64,000 nucleotides of DNA from Geodermatophilus sp. DSM 45219 (GTDB taxonomy: Bacteria; Actinomycetota; Actinomycetes; Mycobacteriales; Geodermatophilaceae): the NCBI RefSeq assembly GCF_900104025.1, contig NZ_FNIQ01000003.1, positions 248,001 to 312,000 of the forward strand, given 5' to 3'. Both the position numbers and the translations under genes were made by a program. The notes under the pieces are model-generated. The model was not told the DNA's origin, made no database searches, and was given only the letters and a program-made list of their open reading frames with translations. Positions 28,040 through 37,543 of the stretch are shown here, piece by piece (the first letter of the stretch is position 1; each line of letters starts with the position of its first letter).

Positions 28040-30514
28040 GTGGCCGCAACCGAGGACCTGCTCGACGCCGTCGACGAGGTGGTGACCGACGGCGTGCGCC
28101 GCGGCATGCTGCACAACCACGTGGAGGACGCCGCGCTCGACGGCCGGCACGTGACCATCGACGGGCGCCGGCTGGTCAACTTCGGGTCCTGCTCCTACCT
28201 GGGGCTGGAGACCCACCCGGACATGAAGGCCGCCGTCCGCGACGCCGTGGACCGCTTCGGCACCCAGTTCTCCTCCTCGCGGGTCTACGCCTCGGCGCCG
28301 CTGTACCGCGAGGCCGAGGAGGTGCTGTCCGGGCTGTTCGGGCGGCCGACGATCGTCACGCCCTCGACCACCATGGGCCACCTGGCCGCGATGCCCGCCC
28401 TCATGGGCGAGCGCGACGTCCTGCTGCTCGACCACCAGGTGCACAACTCGGTGCAGACCGCCGCCCGGCTGGTCCAGGCCGGCGGCACGCGCGTCGAGCT
28501 GGTGCCGCACGGCGACCTGCGCACCCTCGACCGCCGGCTGGCGCAGTACCGCCGCACCCACCGGCGGGTCTGGTACGCCGCCGACGGCCTGTACTCCATG
28601 TACGCCGACTTCCTGCCGACGGCGGAGCTCGACGAGCTGGCCGCCGCGCACGACCACCTCTGGCTGTACGTCGACGACGCCCACTCCGTCTCCTGGACCG
28701 GCCGCCACGGCCGCGGGCACGCCCTCGAGCACCTGGCTCCGGCCACGCTCGGGCGCACCGTGGTCGCCGCGTCGCTGAACAAGTCCTTCGCCGCGGCCGG
28801 TGGCGCCATCACGTTCCCCGACGCGCGGTCCGAGCGCCGGGTGCGGCACGTCGGCGGCCCGCTCATCTTCTCCGGCCCGGTCCAGCCGCCGATGCTCGGC
28901 GCGGTCGTGGCCTCCGCCCGGCTGCACCTGACGCCCGAGGTGGCCGCGCGGCAGGCCCTGCTGCGGTCACGGATCCGGCTGTTCAACCGGCTGGCCGCCG
29001 AGGCGGGCCTGCCCGTCGTCTCGACGTCCGAGGCACCCATCCGCTGCGTCGGCGCGGGCGTCACGTCGGTCGCGTACCGGCTGACCGAGCTGCTGCGCAC
29101 CGCCGGGTACCACGTCAACACCGCCTCGTTCCCCGCCGTCCCGGCCAAGCGCAGCGGTGCCCGGCTCACCCTCACCGCCCACCACACCGAGGACGACGTC
29201 GCCGGCCTCGTGGCCGCGCTCGCCGAGAACCTGCCCCGGGCGATCGCCGACGAGGGCGCCACCGAGGAGGACCTCCAGCGCGCCTTCGCCCGGCAGCTGC
29301 GCGGCCGGCCCCGCATCCCGGCACCGCGGCCCGCGCCCGAGGCGATCCCGGCCCTGCGCCTGGAGCACCACCGGACCATCGCCGCCCTCGACCCCGCCGA
29401 GTGGGACCGGCTGCTCGGCGGCGAGGGCTTCTCCTCCGCCGCGGCGCTGCGCTCGTACGAGGCCGTGTTCGACACCGGCGGGACGGGCGCGGCCGGGCAG
29501 ACCGAGGACGCGTGGGACTTCCACTACTGGGTCGTCCGGGACCGATCCGGCCGGCCGGTGGCGGCGACGTTCTTCACCACGGCGCTGTGGAAGGACGACA
29601 TGCTGTCCCCGGCGCACGTCTCGGCGGAGGTCGCCCGCCTGCGGGGGGAGAAGGCCGACCCGCACTTCCTGACCTCGCCGGTCCTGGGCATGGGCGCCCT
29701 GCTCACCCAGGGCGACCACCTGTGGCTGGACCGGTCGGCGGACTGGCGCGGCGCGCTGCGGCTGGTGCTGCAGCGCGCCCGCGCCGAGGAGGACGCGATC
29801 GGCGCCACGGGGCTGGTGCTGCGCGACCTGCCCGACGGTGACGCGGAGCTGCACGAGTTCCTCCTCGGCGAGGGCTTCGCGCGGGTGCCCCTGTGGGACA
29901 CCTGGGTGCGGCACGTCGACTTCGCCGACGACGAGGCGTTCCTCGCCCAGCTGGACCGCAAGCGACGCCAGCACCAGCGCCGCCACGTCCTGCCCTGGGA
30001 GCCCCGGTACCGCGTCGAGGTGGTGGCGGGCGGCAGCCCGGCCGCGGCCCGCCTCTCCCCCGCGCAGCGGGACCGGCTCTACGCGATGTACCGGGCCGTG
30101 CACGCCCGCGCCCTGGAGTTGAGCGTCTTCCCGCTGCCCCGGCGGATCGTCGACGCCGTCCTGGACTCGCCGGGCTGGGAGACCGTGCTGCTCCACCTGC
30201 CGGAGGAGCCCGGCGGGCCGGTGGCGTTCGGCACCCTGGTGGTCACCGGCGATTCCGTCGCCACGGTCTTCCTCGGTCTGGACGACGAGTACGTCGCCTC
30301 CCACCACAGCTACCAGCAGCTGCTCCTGCAGGCGCTGCGGGTCGCCCAGGGCCGGGGCGCGCGCCGGGTCCTCTACGGCATGAGCGCCGGTCTGCAGAAG
30401 TCGCGCTTCGGTGCCGTGCCCGAGAGGCGCTGGGCCTACGTGCAGTCCACCGACACCTACAACGCCGACGTGCTCGCCCACCTCGCGGAGCGGGTCTCGC
30501 CGGCGGCGCGCTGA
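28040..30514 (+). CDS. Alpha-oxoamine synthase (BioF/CqsA-like PLP enzyme) fused to a GNAT/FemAB-like acyltransferase domain
   Basis: 824 residues. Residues ~1-415 form a fold-type I PLP enzyme of the alpha-oxoamine synthase family (8-amino-7-oxononanoate synthase, serine palmitoyltransferase, CqsA). Evidence is NFGSCSYLGLETHP, the pocket motif VDDAHSVSWTGRHGRG, and the PLP lysine Lys248 in LNKSFAAAGGAI. Such enzymes condense an acyl-CoA with an amino acid, with loss of CO2, to give an aminoketone. Residues ~440-824 resemble the BioF2/FemAB-like branch of GNAT acyltransferases (FLAQLDRKRRQHQRRHV, SHHSYQQLLLQALRVAQGRG). The fusion suggests that the aminoketone is then N-acylated or otherwise modified. 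GTG 28040 follows AGGAG. It is divergent from a hybrid kinase operon. The product is unknown; a signal or lipid precursor are both possible. Confidence 0.85.
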   Translation: MAATEDLLDAVDEVVTDGVRRGMLHNHVEDAALDGRHVTIDGRRLVNFGSCSYLGLETHPDMKAAVRDAVDRFGTQFSSSRVYASAPLYREAEEVLSGLFGRPTIVTPSTTMGHLAAMPALMGERDVLLLDHQVHNSVQTAARLVQAGGTRVELVPHGDLRTLDRRLAQYRRTHRRVWYAADGLYSMYADFLPTAELDELAAAHDHLWLYVDDAHSVSWTGRHGRGHALEHLAPATLGRTVVAASLNKSFAAAGGAITFPDARSERRVRHVGGPLIFSGPVQPPMLGAVVASARLHLTPEVAARQALLRSRIRLFNRLAAEAGLPVVSTSEAPIRCVGAGVTSVAYRLTELLRTAGYHVNTASFPAVPAKRSGARLTLTAHHTEDDVAGLVAALAENLPRAIADEGATEEDLQRAFARQLRGRPRIPAPRPAPEAIPALRLEHHRTIAALDPAEWDRLLGGEGFSSAAALRSYEAVFDTGGTGAAGQTEDAWDFHYWVVRDRSGRPVAATFFTTALWKDDMLSPAHVSAEVARLRGEKADPHFLTSPVLGMGALLTQGDHLWLDRSADWRGALRLVLQRARAEEDAIGATGLVLRDLPDGDAELHEFLLGEGFARVPLWDTWVRHVDFADDEAFLAQLDRKRRQHQRRHVLPWEPRYRVEVVAGGSPAAARLSPAQRDRLYAMYRAVHARALELSVFPLPRRIVDAVLDSPGWETVLLHLPEEPGGPVAFGTLVVTGDSVATVFLGLDDEYVASHHSYQQLLLQALRVAQGRGARRVLYGMSAGLQKSRFGAVPERRWAYVQSTDTYNADVLAHLAERVSPAAR

Positions 30515-30522
30515 GCCGGGCG

Positions 30523-30562
30523 GCTGCCGGGCCGGACCGGACACCGGGACCGGCCCGGCAGC
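30523..30562. terminator. Perfect 13-bp hairpin between convergent genes
   Basis: GCTGCCGGGCCGG (30523-30535) and CCGGCCCGGCAGC (30550-30562) pair exactly around a 14-base loop, between the stops of the synthase fusion gene and the leftward aminotransferase gene. Confidence 0.75.
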
Positions 30563-30568
30563 GCGCTC

Positions 30569-31936
30569 TCAGCAGCTGGGCGCGCCCGGCACCAGGGAGC
30601 CGTCGCTCGGCGCGTACGAGCCGTGCCCGTCCACGGCGTAGCGGGCGGCGAGCTCCGGCGTCGCGGCGATCACGCGCAGCGCCGACCCCAGCGCGGCGAC
30701 GTCGGCGAGCGTCGTGGCCCGGTTGGCGCTGGCCCGCACCGCGCCCGGCAGCAGGTGGCGCTCGGCGCCTGCCGCGTCGCGGTGGAACTGGGCGACCTGC
30801 TCGTCGGTGAGCGCCAGCAGCCGGGCCATGTAGGGGTGCGCGCAGAAGCAGCCGTTGCGCACGCCGATCGCGAACTCCGCGGACAGCCGGGCGGCGAGCA
30901 GGGCGTGCGGCACGCCGTCGAGGCCGAAGCAGGCGACCGGCAGCCGGTCACCGGCGACCGGGCCGTACCGGTGCAGGCCGGGGACCGACGCCAGCTCCGC
31001 GTCGAGCGCGGCGACCAGCGCCCGCTCGTGGGCGAGCAGCCGGGTCCAGCCAGCGGCCCGCAGCTCGTCGGCGGCCGCGGCGAGGGCGACGGCGCCGAGC
31101 ACGTTGGGCGACCCGGCCTCGTCGCGGTCGGGTGCGTCGGCCCAGACGACGTCGTCGAAGGAGACGGCCTTCACCGCGCCGCCGCCGACCAGCATCGGCT
31201 CGCCGCGGTCGAACAGCCGCCGCGGGGCGACCAGCGCCCCGGCGCCGAACGGCGAGTGGACCTTGTGCCCCGAGAGCGCGATCGCGTCCACGCCGAGCGC
31301 GGTCACGTCGATCGGCCGGTGCGGCGCCAGCTGCGCGGCGTCGACGACCACGAACACCCCGCGCGCCCGCGCGGCGGCGGCGATCGCGGCCAGGTCGGGC
31401 ACCCAGCCGGTCACGTTCGAGGCGCCGGTGACCGCCAGCACCCGCGGCGCCGGCCGCTGGTCCAGCGCGGCGACCACGTCGTCCACGGTGAAGGTCCCCC
31501 GGGCGTCGACGTCCACGACCCGCAGCCGGGCGTGCCGGCGCCACGGCAGCAGGTTGGCGTGGTGCTCCACGGCGGTGGTGACGACGACGTCGTCGGGACG
31601 CAGGTCCAGCCGGAACGCCAGCGTGTTCAGCGCCTCGGTGGTGTTGCGCGGGAAGAGGACGACGTGGGTGGCGGGGTCGGCGCCGACGAAGGCGAGCAGG
31701 CTCGCCCGTGCCTCCTCGTAGCGGGCGCTGGCGTACTGCGACTTGGCGCCCGCGCCCCGGTGCACGCTGGAGTACCAGGGCAGGAACTCCTGCACGGCCA
31801 GGACGACCCGGGCCGAGGCCGAGCTCGTGGCCGCGGTGTCCAGGTCGACGTAGCGGCGCTGCCCGCCGCCCAGCACGGGGACGACGACGTCCGCACCGAC
31901 GAGCGGGCTCTCCGGGACGACCTGCGCGTTCGCCAT
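30569..31936 (-). CDS. Class V aminotransferase, cysteine desulfurase/selenocysteine lyase-like
   Basis: 455 residues of the NifS/SufS-type fold. Features are [10 protein letters not shown] at the N-terminus, [10 protein letters not shown], the cofactor aspartate in [11 protein letters not shown], and the PLP lysine Lys225 in [13 protein letters not shown]. Near the C-terminus NGCFCAHPY provides two cysteines in the region where desulfurases carry the catalytic Cys loop, but the local sequence is not a standard SufS or IscS loop. No suf or isc genes are nearby, so a housekeeping Fe-S role is unlikely. Its convergent partner is the alpha-oxoamine synthase fusion, another PLP enzyme, which raises the possibility of a shared small-molecule pathway. 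ATG 31936 lies nine bases after a GCCGAT element. Confidence 0.8.
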   Translation of the reverse strand: MANAQVVPESPLVGADVVVPVLGGGQRRYVDLDTAATSSASARVVLAVQEFLPWYSSVHRGAGAKSQYASARYEEARASLLAFVGADPATHVVLFPRNTTEALNTLAFRLDLRPDDVVVTTAVEHHANLLPWRRHARLRVVDVDARGTFTVDDVVAALDQRPAPRVLAVTGASNVTGWVPDLAAIAAAARARGVFVVVDAAQLAPHRPIDVTALGVDAIALSGHKVHSPFGAGALVAPRRLFDRGEPMLVGGGAVKAVSFDDVVWADAPDRDEAGSPNVLGAVALAAAADELRAAGWTRLLAHERALVAALDAELASVPGLHRYGPVAGDRLPVACFGLDGVPHALLAARLSAEFAIGVRNGCFCAHPYMARLLALTDEQVAQFHRDAAGAERHLLPGAVRASANRATTLADVAALGSALRVIAATPELAARYAVDGHGSYAPSDGSLVPGAPSC

Positions 31937-31945
31937 GGGAGATGC

Positions 31946-31971
31946 ATCGGCCGTGCGTCGCGATTCTCAAG
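31946..31971 (-). promoter_or_regulatory. Possible weak FliA-type promoter of the class V aminotransferase gene
   Basis: GCCGAT on the coding strand (31951-31946) lies exactly nine bases from the ATG, the same spacing as before the hybrid kinase and binding protein genes. The -35 region reads CTTGA with 15 bases between, a poor match to CTCAA-N16, so this call rests mainly on the -10 and its spacing. Confidence 0.3.
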
Positions 31972-32024
31972 CCCTTTGGGGTGAGTTGGGTCAAGGACCC
32001 GCACCAGCGGTCGACTGTCTCCCC

Positions 32025-34196
32025 ATGGGCAGGACCGGAACGGACGGACCGACCGAGCGCCGCCGACGCGGCGTGCGGCTCACGCAGCGGGTCTTCTGGG
32101 ACCTCGCGGTGTACATGGTCGGGCTGGGTGTGGTCGTCGGCGTCGTCTTCCCGCCGTTCGCCGTCTGGCTCGGTGTGCCGGCGCAGACCGCCGGCCGGCC
32201 GCTGTTCGTCACGGCCTGCCTCGTCGCGGGCGTCCTCGTCGGCGGGCTCAGCTACGCCGTCTGCCGCGTGGTCGTCGGCGGCCGGCTGAGCCTGCTCAGC
32301 GCCCGGCTGCGCACGGTCGCCGACGGCATCACCCAGGCCAGCCGGACCGGCGACTGGTCGCAGTCGACCTCGCAGCGCATCGACGTCGACTCCGACGACC
32401 CGCTGGGGCAGACCGCCCGGGCCTTCAACAGCCTGCTGGACTCCCTGGAGGACGGCGAGCACTTCCGCGCGCTCGTCCGCAACGCCTCCGACGTCATCAC
32501 CGTCGTCGACCGGGCCGGGGTGATCACCTACCAGACGCCGTCGGTCGGCTGGGTGCTCGGCCACCCGCCGGGTGCGCTGATCGGCACCGCCGTCCACGAC
32601 CTGCTGCACCCCGAGGACCTGCCCGGGTTCCGGGCCCGGCTGGCCGAGGTCGCCGCCGGCAGCGAGCACACCGCCTGCCCGGGCGCGCGGATGCGGCACC
32701 GCAACGGCACCTGGCGCTGGACGGAGACCGTCGTCGCCAACCTGCTCACCGACCCCGCCGTCAACGGCCTGGTGCTGACCACCCGGGACGTCGGCGACCG
32801 GCGGGAGCTCGAGGAGCAGCTGCGGGCGCAGGCCTTCCACGACCCGCTCACCGGCCTGCCCAACCGGGCGCTGTTCATGGAGCGGCTGCGCGCGGCCGAG
32901 GCCGGGGAGCGCGACGGCGTCCCCGCCGCTGTCCTCTTCCTGGACCTGGACAACCTCAAGACCACCAACGACGACATCGGGCACGACGCCGGGGACGCCC
33001 TGCTGCAGGTGGTGGCCCGCCGGATCGGCGGCGTGCTGCGCCCCGGGGACACCCTCGCCCGGCTGGCCGGCGACGAGTTCGCCGTCCTGCTGGTCGGGGA
33101 GTCCGGCGTCACCCAGGCACCGCGGGTGGCCGAGCGGGTGCTGTCCGTCCTCGAGGAGCCGGTGGTCGTCGTCGACCGCGCCGTCCGCACCAGCGTGAGC
33201 CTCGGCATCGCCACCTCCGACACCGCCGCGGCCAGCGGCATCGGGTTGCTGCGCGCGGCCGACATCGCCATGTACGTGGCCAAGACCAGCGGCAAGGGGC
33301 GCTGCGAGGTCTTCGCGCCCAGCCACCACGCCGCCCAGCTCGACCGCGAGCGGCTGCAGGCCGACCTGTACCACGCCCTCGACCGGCAGGAGCTGGTGCT
33401 GTACTACCAGCCGATCGTCGACCTGGCCTCGGGGGACGTGCGCGGCTACGAGGCGCTGCTGCGCTGGGAGCACCCCGACCGCGGGCTCATCCCGCCGGCG
33501 CAGTTCATCGCCCTGGCCGAGGAGAGCGGCCTGATCGTGCCGATCGGCCGCTGGGTGCTGCACGAGGCCGCCCGCCAGGCCGGGGTGTGGCAGGGCGCCG
33601 ACGGCGGCGGCCCGCGGGTCAGCGTCAACGTGTCGGTGCGCCAGTTCCAGCACGCGGGCCTGGTCGCCGACGTCGCCGACGCGCTGCGCTCCTCCGGGCT
33701 GTCCCCCGCCCGGCTGACCCTGGAGATCACCGAGTCGCTGCTGGTCCGCGACACCGTCGGGACGACGGTGAAGCTGCAGGCGATCAAGGACCTCGGCGTC
33801 CGGCTGGCCCTCGACGACTTCGGCACCGGCTACTCGTCGCTGAGCTACCTGCGCCGCTTCCCGATCGACGTGCTGAAGATCGACAAGTCCTTCGTGGACG
33901 GTGTCGCCAGCAGCACCGAGGACCGCGCCGTGGTCGGCGCCATCGTCCAGCTGGGCCGCACCCTCGACCTGGACCTGGTGGCCGAGGGCATCGAGTCCGG
34001 CGACGAGCTGGCCGCCCTCGAGCTCCTCGGTGTGCAGTACGGGCAGGGCTACCACCTGGGCCGGCCCGCCCCGACGGCGACCGGCCGTCCGGTGGACCGG
34101 CGCCGGCCGGCCTCCGCAGGCGCGGCGCTGCGCGTGGCCCCGGCCCCGCGCTCGGGCCGCCCGGACGAGCTGCCCCGTCCCGCCGCCGGCGGCTGA
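32025..34196 (+). CDS. Membrane GGDEF-EAL cyclic-di-GMP enzyme with HAMP-like and PAS regions
   Basis: 723 residues. Two membrane helices (~25-50 and ~60-85) enclose a very short external loop, then a HAMP-like linker, a PAS domain (~145-265), GGDEF (~275-435) and EAL (~450-700). The GGDEF signature reads AGDEF, a variant known in some active cyclases, with an RxxD inhibitory site in [10 protein letters not shown]. The EAL domain keeps [36 protein letters not shown] and AEGIES, so phosphodiesterase activity is likely. It would make and/or break cyclic-di-GMP in response to a cytoplasmic PAS signal. ATG 32025 is the first good start after the divergent aminotransferase promoter region. Confidence 0.9.
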   Translation: MGRTGTDGPTERRRRGVRLTQRVFWDLAVYMVGLGVVVGVVFPPFAVWLGVPAQTAGRPLFVTACLVAGVLVGGLSYAVCRVVVGGRLSLLSARLRTVADGITQASRTGDWSQSTSQRIDVDSDDPLGQTARAFNSLLDSLEDGEHFRALVRNASDVITVVDRAGVITYQTPSVGWVLGHPPGALIGTAVHDLLHPEDLPGFRARLAEVAAGSEHTACPGARMRHRNGTWRWTETVVANLLTDPAVNGLVLTTRDVGDRRELEEQLRAQAFHDPLTGLPNRALFMERLRAAEAGERDGVPAAVLFLDLDNLKTTNDDIGHDAGDALLQVVARRIGGVLRPGDTLARLAGDEFAVLLVGESGVTQAPRVAERVLSVLEEPVVVVDRAVRTSVSLGIATSDTAAASGIGLLRAADIAMYVAKTSGKGRCEVFAPSHHAAQLDRERLQADLYHALDRQELVLYYQPIVDLASGDVRGYEALLRWEHPDRGLIPPAQFIALAEESGLIVPIGRWVLHEAARQAGVWQGADGGGPRVSVNVSVRQFQHAGLVADVADALRSSGLSPARLTLEITESLLVRDTVGTTVKLQAIKDLGVRLALDDFGTGYSSLSYLRRFPIDVLKIDKSFVDGVASSTEDRAVVGAIVQLGRTLDLDLVAEGIESGDELAALELLGVQYGQGYHLGRPAPTATGRPVDRRRPASAGAALRVAPAPRSGRPDELPRPAAGG

Positions 34197-34281
34197 CCGG
34201 CCCGCCGGAGCGGTGGTCGTGCACGTCCCCGCCGGCCCGTACCCTCCCGGGCAGCCGGAGCCCGAGGAGGTCGAGCCGCCC

Positions 34282-35139
34282 GTGCACCCCCAGGACCCGG
34301 CGCCCGTCGTGGCACGGCTGCGCGCGGCCGGGTGCGTCTTCGCCGAGGACGAGGCCGCCGCGCTGCTGGCCGCCGCGACCGGACCCGGCTCCCTGGCCGC
34401 CCTGGTCGACCGGCGGGTACGCGGCGAGCCGCTGGAGCAGGTCCTGGGCTGGGCGGGGTTCTGCGGCCTGCGCGTCGTGGTCGAGCCCGGCGTCTTCGTG
34501 CCCCGCCAGCGGAGCACGCTGCTGGTCGAGCGGGCGGTCGCGCTGCTGCGGGGCTCCGGCCGGACACCGGTGGTCGTGGACCTGTGCTGCGGCTCCGGCG
34601 CGGTGGGGCTCGCGGTGGCCGACGCCCTCGGACCGGTGGAGCTGCACGCCGCCGACGTCGACGCGGTGGCCGTGCGCTGCGCCCGCCGCAACCTCGCCCG
34701 GGTCGGCGGCTCCGTGCACCGGGGCGACCTCTACGCGGCGCTGCCGGCCGCGGTGCGCGGCCGGGTCGACCTGCTGGTGGCCAACGCGCCCTACGTGCCG
34801 AGCGCGGCGGTGGCGCTCCTGCCGCCGGAGGCCCGCGACCACGAGCCCCGCGCGGCCCTGGACGGCGGCCCGGACGGCACCGACCTGCAGCGGCGGGTCG
34901 CCGCCGGGGCTCGGTCCTGGCTGGCGCCGGGCGGGACGCTGCTCGTGGAGACCAGCGCACGGCAGGCACCGCTCACCGCCACCGCCGTCGAGGCCGGCGG
35001 GCTGCGCGCCACCGTCGTCCGGGACGACGAGCGGGACGCCACGGTCGTCGTCGGCACCTCCCCGCGGACTCCGGTGTCGGAGTCGTCACGCTGTGCTGTG
35101 ACACACGCGGTCACGATTCGGGACGGATCAGTTACGTGA
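34282..35139 (+). CDS. PrmC-like class I methyltransferase (putative protein N5-glutamine methyltransferase)
   Basis: 285 residues. The N-terminal region (RLRAAGCVFAEDEAAALLAA) and the substrate-side motif VEPGVFVPRQRSTLLVERA are those of the PrmC/HemK group. SAM binding is shown by VVDLCCGSGAVGLAVADAL, with the acidic strand end HAADVD. The usual catalytic NPPY is NAPY here (LLVANAPYVPS), a variant seen in the actinobacterial putative glutamine methyltransferase subfamily. Release-factor methylation is normally done by a separate prmC, so the substrate is uncertain. GTG 34282 is chosen for GAGGAGG at 34264-34270 and alignment with the family start; an earlier GTG near 34211 is possible. Confidence 0.8.
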   Translation: MHPQDPAPVVARLRAAGCVFAEDEAAALLAAATGPGSLAALVDRRVRGEPLEQVLGWAGFCGLRVVVEPGVFVPRQRSTLLVERAVALLRGSGRTPVVVDLCCGSGAVGLAVADALGPVELHAADVDAVAVRCARRNLARVGGSVHRGDLYAALPAAVRGRVDLLVANAPYVPSAAVALLPPEARDHEPRAALDGGPDGTDLQRRVAAGARSWLAPGGTLLVETSARQAPLTATAVEAGGLRATVVRDDERDATVVVGTSPRTPVSESSRCAVTHAVTIRDGSVT

Positions 35140-35155
35140 TGGCCAGCACGGACGC

Positions 35156-35169
35156 GGGTCCTTGGTCCC
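35156..35169 (+). promoter_or_regulatory. DevR/DosR-type box upstream of the stress protein-sensor kinase genes
   Basis: GGGTC-CTTG-GTCCC fits the core of the DosR box, GGGAC-N4-GTCCC, with one mismatch and exact spacing. It lies 35 bases before the ATG of the UspA-like gene, whose operon encodes a DevS-like kinase; the DevR-like regulator is the convergent neighbour. Confidence 0.5.
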
Positions 35170-35204
35170 TGCCGCCCCGATCGGGCGCAGTACACGATCG
35201 CCGC

Positions 35205-35741
35205 ATGGACGACGCACGGCGGCTCAGGGACGAGCCGGAGGAGGACCGACCCGAGGTGACCGGGGCCGGCGATCCCACGGGGGACGACGCGCGCGGGGGG
35301 CGCCGGGTGGAGCCGATGCGGCTGACCCCGCTGCTGCCGCGGCGGCAGAACCCGTGGCTGCTGGTCGAGGTCGACGGCTCACCGGCCACCGCCGGCGCCC
35401 TGGTGTGGGCGCTGCGCGAGGCGGCCCGGCGGGAGGCCACCGTGGTCGCCGTCTGCGTGCTCGACGACGAGGGCGAGGAGGGCCTCGCCGGCCTCGGTCG
35501 CCCGGGACGCCGCGGGATCGCGGCCGCGCTGGAGCGGCTGGACGCCCAGGTGCTGCGGGCCATCGCCGAGACCGGCGTCACCGGCCGGGTCCGCACCTCC
35601 GTCCTGGAGCGAACGGTGTTCGAGGCGCTCAGCAGCGCCGCCCGGGGCGCCGACCTCGTGGTGGTCACCGGCTCCGGCAAGACCCTGCTGCGTCCCGCCG
35701 TCCCCCGGCACCCGGCCCGCCGCCTGGCCCGGGGCGCGTGA
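35205..35741 (+). CDS. Universal stress protein (UspA)-like protein
   Basis: 178 residues. After about 50 polar residues the Usp core begins with WLLVEVDGSPATAGALVWALREAARREATVVAVCVLD and ends with ADLVVVTGSGKTLLRPAVPRHPARRLARG. The final ATP-binding motif of UspA proteins (G-2x-G-9x-G-S/T) is only partly present, so nucleotide binding is doubtful. Only one Usp unit is present. The stop overlaps the start of the DevS-like kinase gene by four bases (GTGA), so the pair is an operon. Usp proteins are typical members of DosR dormancy regulons, and a DevR-type box lies just upstream. Confidence 0.75.
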   Translation: MDDARRLRDEPEEDRPEVTGAGDPTGDDARGGRRVEPMRLTPLLPRRQNPWLLVEVDGSPATAGALVWALREAARREATVVAVCVLDDEGEEGLAGLGRPGRRGIAAALERLDAQVLRAIAETGVTGRVRTSVLERTVFEALSSAARGADLVVVTGSGKTLLRPAVPRHPARRLARGA

Positions 35742-37459
35742 CCGACACCCGCACCACCCCACCCCCGCCGCTCCCGCCGGAAGACCCCGACGCCCGGGCC
35801 CTGCCCCCGCCCGGCGCCGGCACACCATGCCTGCCCACAGCAGAGGTGCCGGTCTCCGGTGGCCGCACCACCGCCCACAGTGAGCAGGTCGACGTGACCC
35901 TGCACGAGATCGTCCAGGCCGCCGTCGAGACGACCGGTGCCACCTACGGCGCCCTCGGCGTGCTCGACGACACCGGCGCCGGCTTCGAGCGCTTCGTGGT
36001 GGTCGGCATGGACGCCGAGACGCGGGCGCGGATCGGCCGGTTGCCCGTCGGCGACGGCGTCCTCGGCCTGCTGCTGGAGCGGCCCGCGCCGCTGCGGCTG
36101 ACCGACCTGACCGCGCACCCGGAGGCGGTGGGCTTCCCGCCCGGCCACCCGCCGATGCACTCCTTCCTCGGACTCCCGGTCCGGGTGCGTGGCGCGGTCT
36201 TCGGGCACCTCTACCTCACCGTCAAGCGGGGCGGCGGGCCGTTCACCGAGGCCGACGAGGCCGCGGCCGTGGCGCTGGCCGCCACCGCGGGCCTGGCCAT
36301 CGGCAACGCCGAGCTGGTGGAACGGGCCGAGCACCGCCGCGCGTGGGCGCAGGCCGGCACCGACATCGCCACCGCGCTGCTGTCCGGGGCCGACCCGGGC
36401 ACCGTGCTCCGCTCCATCGGCGAGCAGGTCGCCGGCCTCGCCTCGGCCGACGCCGCCGGCGTGCTGGCGCCCGGGCCGGACGACGACGAGGACGTCCTCA
36501 CCGTCGTGGTCACCGTCGGCCTGGACAACGAGGACGCCGAGGGCGTGCGCCTGCGCCTGGCCGACAGCCAATTGGGGACGGCACACCGGACCGGCGTCCC
36601 GGTGCTCATCCCCGACGTCCGCGCCGCGGCGCTCGGGGGCCAGCGCGACCCGGCGGTCGGGGAGCTGACCCACCGCTACGGGCCCACCCTGATGATCCCG
36701 CTCGGCGGGCGGCCGGCACTGGGCACGGTGGTGGCCATGCGGCTCCGCGGGCGCGAGCCCTTCCCCCCGGACACCCTGGAGCTGGCCGGCGTCTTCGCCG
36801 CGCAGGCCTCGGTCGCGCTGGAGCTGGCCCGCAGCCAGCAGCGCGAGCGGCGGCTGCAGGTGCAGTCCGACCGCGACCGGATCGCCCGCGACCTGCACGA
36901 CCACGTCGTGCAGCGGATCTTCGCCACCGGCCTGGCGCTGGACCGCGTGAGCCGGTCGCTGGAGGAGGAGCGGCCCGAGACGGCGGCCGCGCTGGCCGAG
37001 CGCGTCGACGAGCTCGACGGCACCATCGCCCGCATCCGCTCGGCCATCTTCGAGCTGCACGAGGCCGACGACGCCTCGCCCGACGCCGTCCGCACCCGCA
37101 TCGTCGACGTCGTCCGGTCCATCACCGGCGGGCAGGGCCTGCGCCCCGACGTCCGGCTGCGCGGGGAGGACGACCTGCCGCCCGCGCTCCTGCCCGACGT
37201 CATCGCCGTCGTCCGCGAACTGGTCACCAACGTGGTGCGGCACGCGCAGGCGACCCGGGTCACGGTCACCGTGACCGTCGACGCCGAGGTGCGCGTGGTC
37301 GTCACCGACAACGGCGTGGGGCTGCCGGCGGTCGCGGTGCGCAGCGGGCTGACCAACCTGGCCGACCGCGCGGAGCGGCACGGCGGCCGGCTGACCACCT
37401 CCACCGGTCCGAAGGGCACGCAGATCCGCTGGAACGTGCCGATGCCGCGCGGCGACTAG
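35738..37459 (+). CDS. DevS/DosT-like sensor histidine kinase (GAF-GAF-HisKA_3-HATPase)
   Basis: 573 residues. Two GAF domains (~50-200 and ~215-375) are followed by HisKA_3 with RDRIARDLHDHVVQRIFATG (phosphoacceptor His in the first LHD) and an ATPase domain (VRELVTNVVRHAQATRV, DNGVGLP). In Mycobacterium the same layout senses O2, NO and CO through heme in the first GAF. Here the first GAF has VGFPPGHPPMHSFLGLPVRV with His137 and His141, and the first of these is probably at the heme-ligand position of DevS; I infer that from motif context only. It would phosphorylate the DevR-like regulator encoded convergently next door. Confidence 0.87.
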   Translation: MTDTRTTPPPPLPPEDPDARALPPPGAGTPCLPTAEVPVSGGRTTAHSEQVDVTLHEIVQAAVETTGATYGALGVLDDTGAGFERFVVVGMDAETRARIGRLPVGDGVLGLLLERPAPLRLTDLTAHPEAVGFPPGHPPMHSFLGLPVRVRGAVFGHLYLTVKRGGGPFTEADEAAAVALAATAGLAIGNAELVERAEHRRAWAQAGTDIATALLSGADPGTVLRSIGEQVAGLASADAAGVLAPGPDDDEDVLTVVVTVGLDNEDAEGVRLRLADSQLGTAHRTGVPVLIPDVRAAALGGQRDPAVGELTHRYGPTLMIPLGGRPALGTVVAMRLRGREPFPPDTLELAGVFAAQASVALELARSQQRERRLQVQSDRDRIARDLHDHVVQRIFATGLALDRVSRSLEEERPETAAALAERVDELDGTIARIRSAIFELHEADDASPDAVRTRIVDVVRSITGGQGLRPDVRLRGEDDLPPALLPDVIAVVRELVTNVVRHAQATRVTVTVTVDAEVRVVVTDNGVGLPAVAVRSGLTNLADRAERHGGRLTTSTGPKGTQIRWNVPMPRGD

Positions 37460-37487
37460 TGCGCCCCGGGTGACGTGCTGGAACCGG

Positions 37488-37538
37488 CCCCCCTGCCGGG
37501 ACCCGTCGCGAGCCTGCGAGCGGCGGGGGGCAGGGGGG
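37488..37538. repeat. Dispersed hairpin repeat, copy 1 (terminator position)
   Basis: CCCCCCTGCC (37488-37497) and GGCAGGGGGG (37529-37538) pair exactly. The loop holds TCGCGAGCCTGCGAG, and the right side continues into GGGGTCCT. The same layout and words recur at six other places downstream. It lies between the stops of convergent sensor kinase and response regulator genes. Confidence 0.75.
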
Positions 37539-37543
37539 TCCTC

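Noticed and set aside
30948-34691. A 1247-codon minus-strand frame across the GGDEF-EAL and methyltransferase genes
   Set aside because: No recognisable domain; composition typical of antisense reading, and it crosses several well-supported genes.
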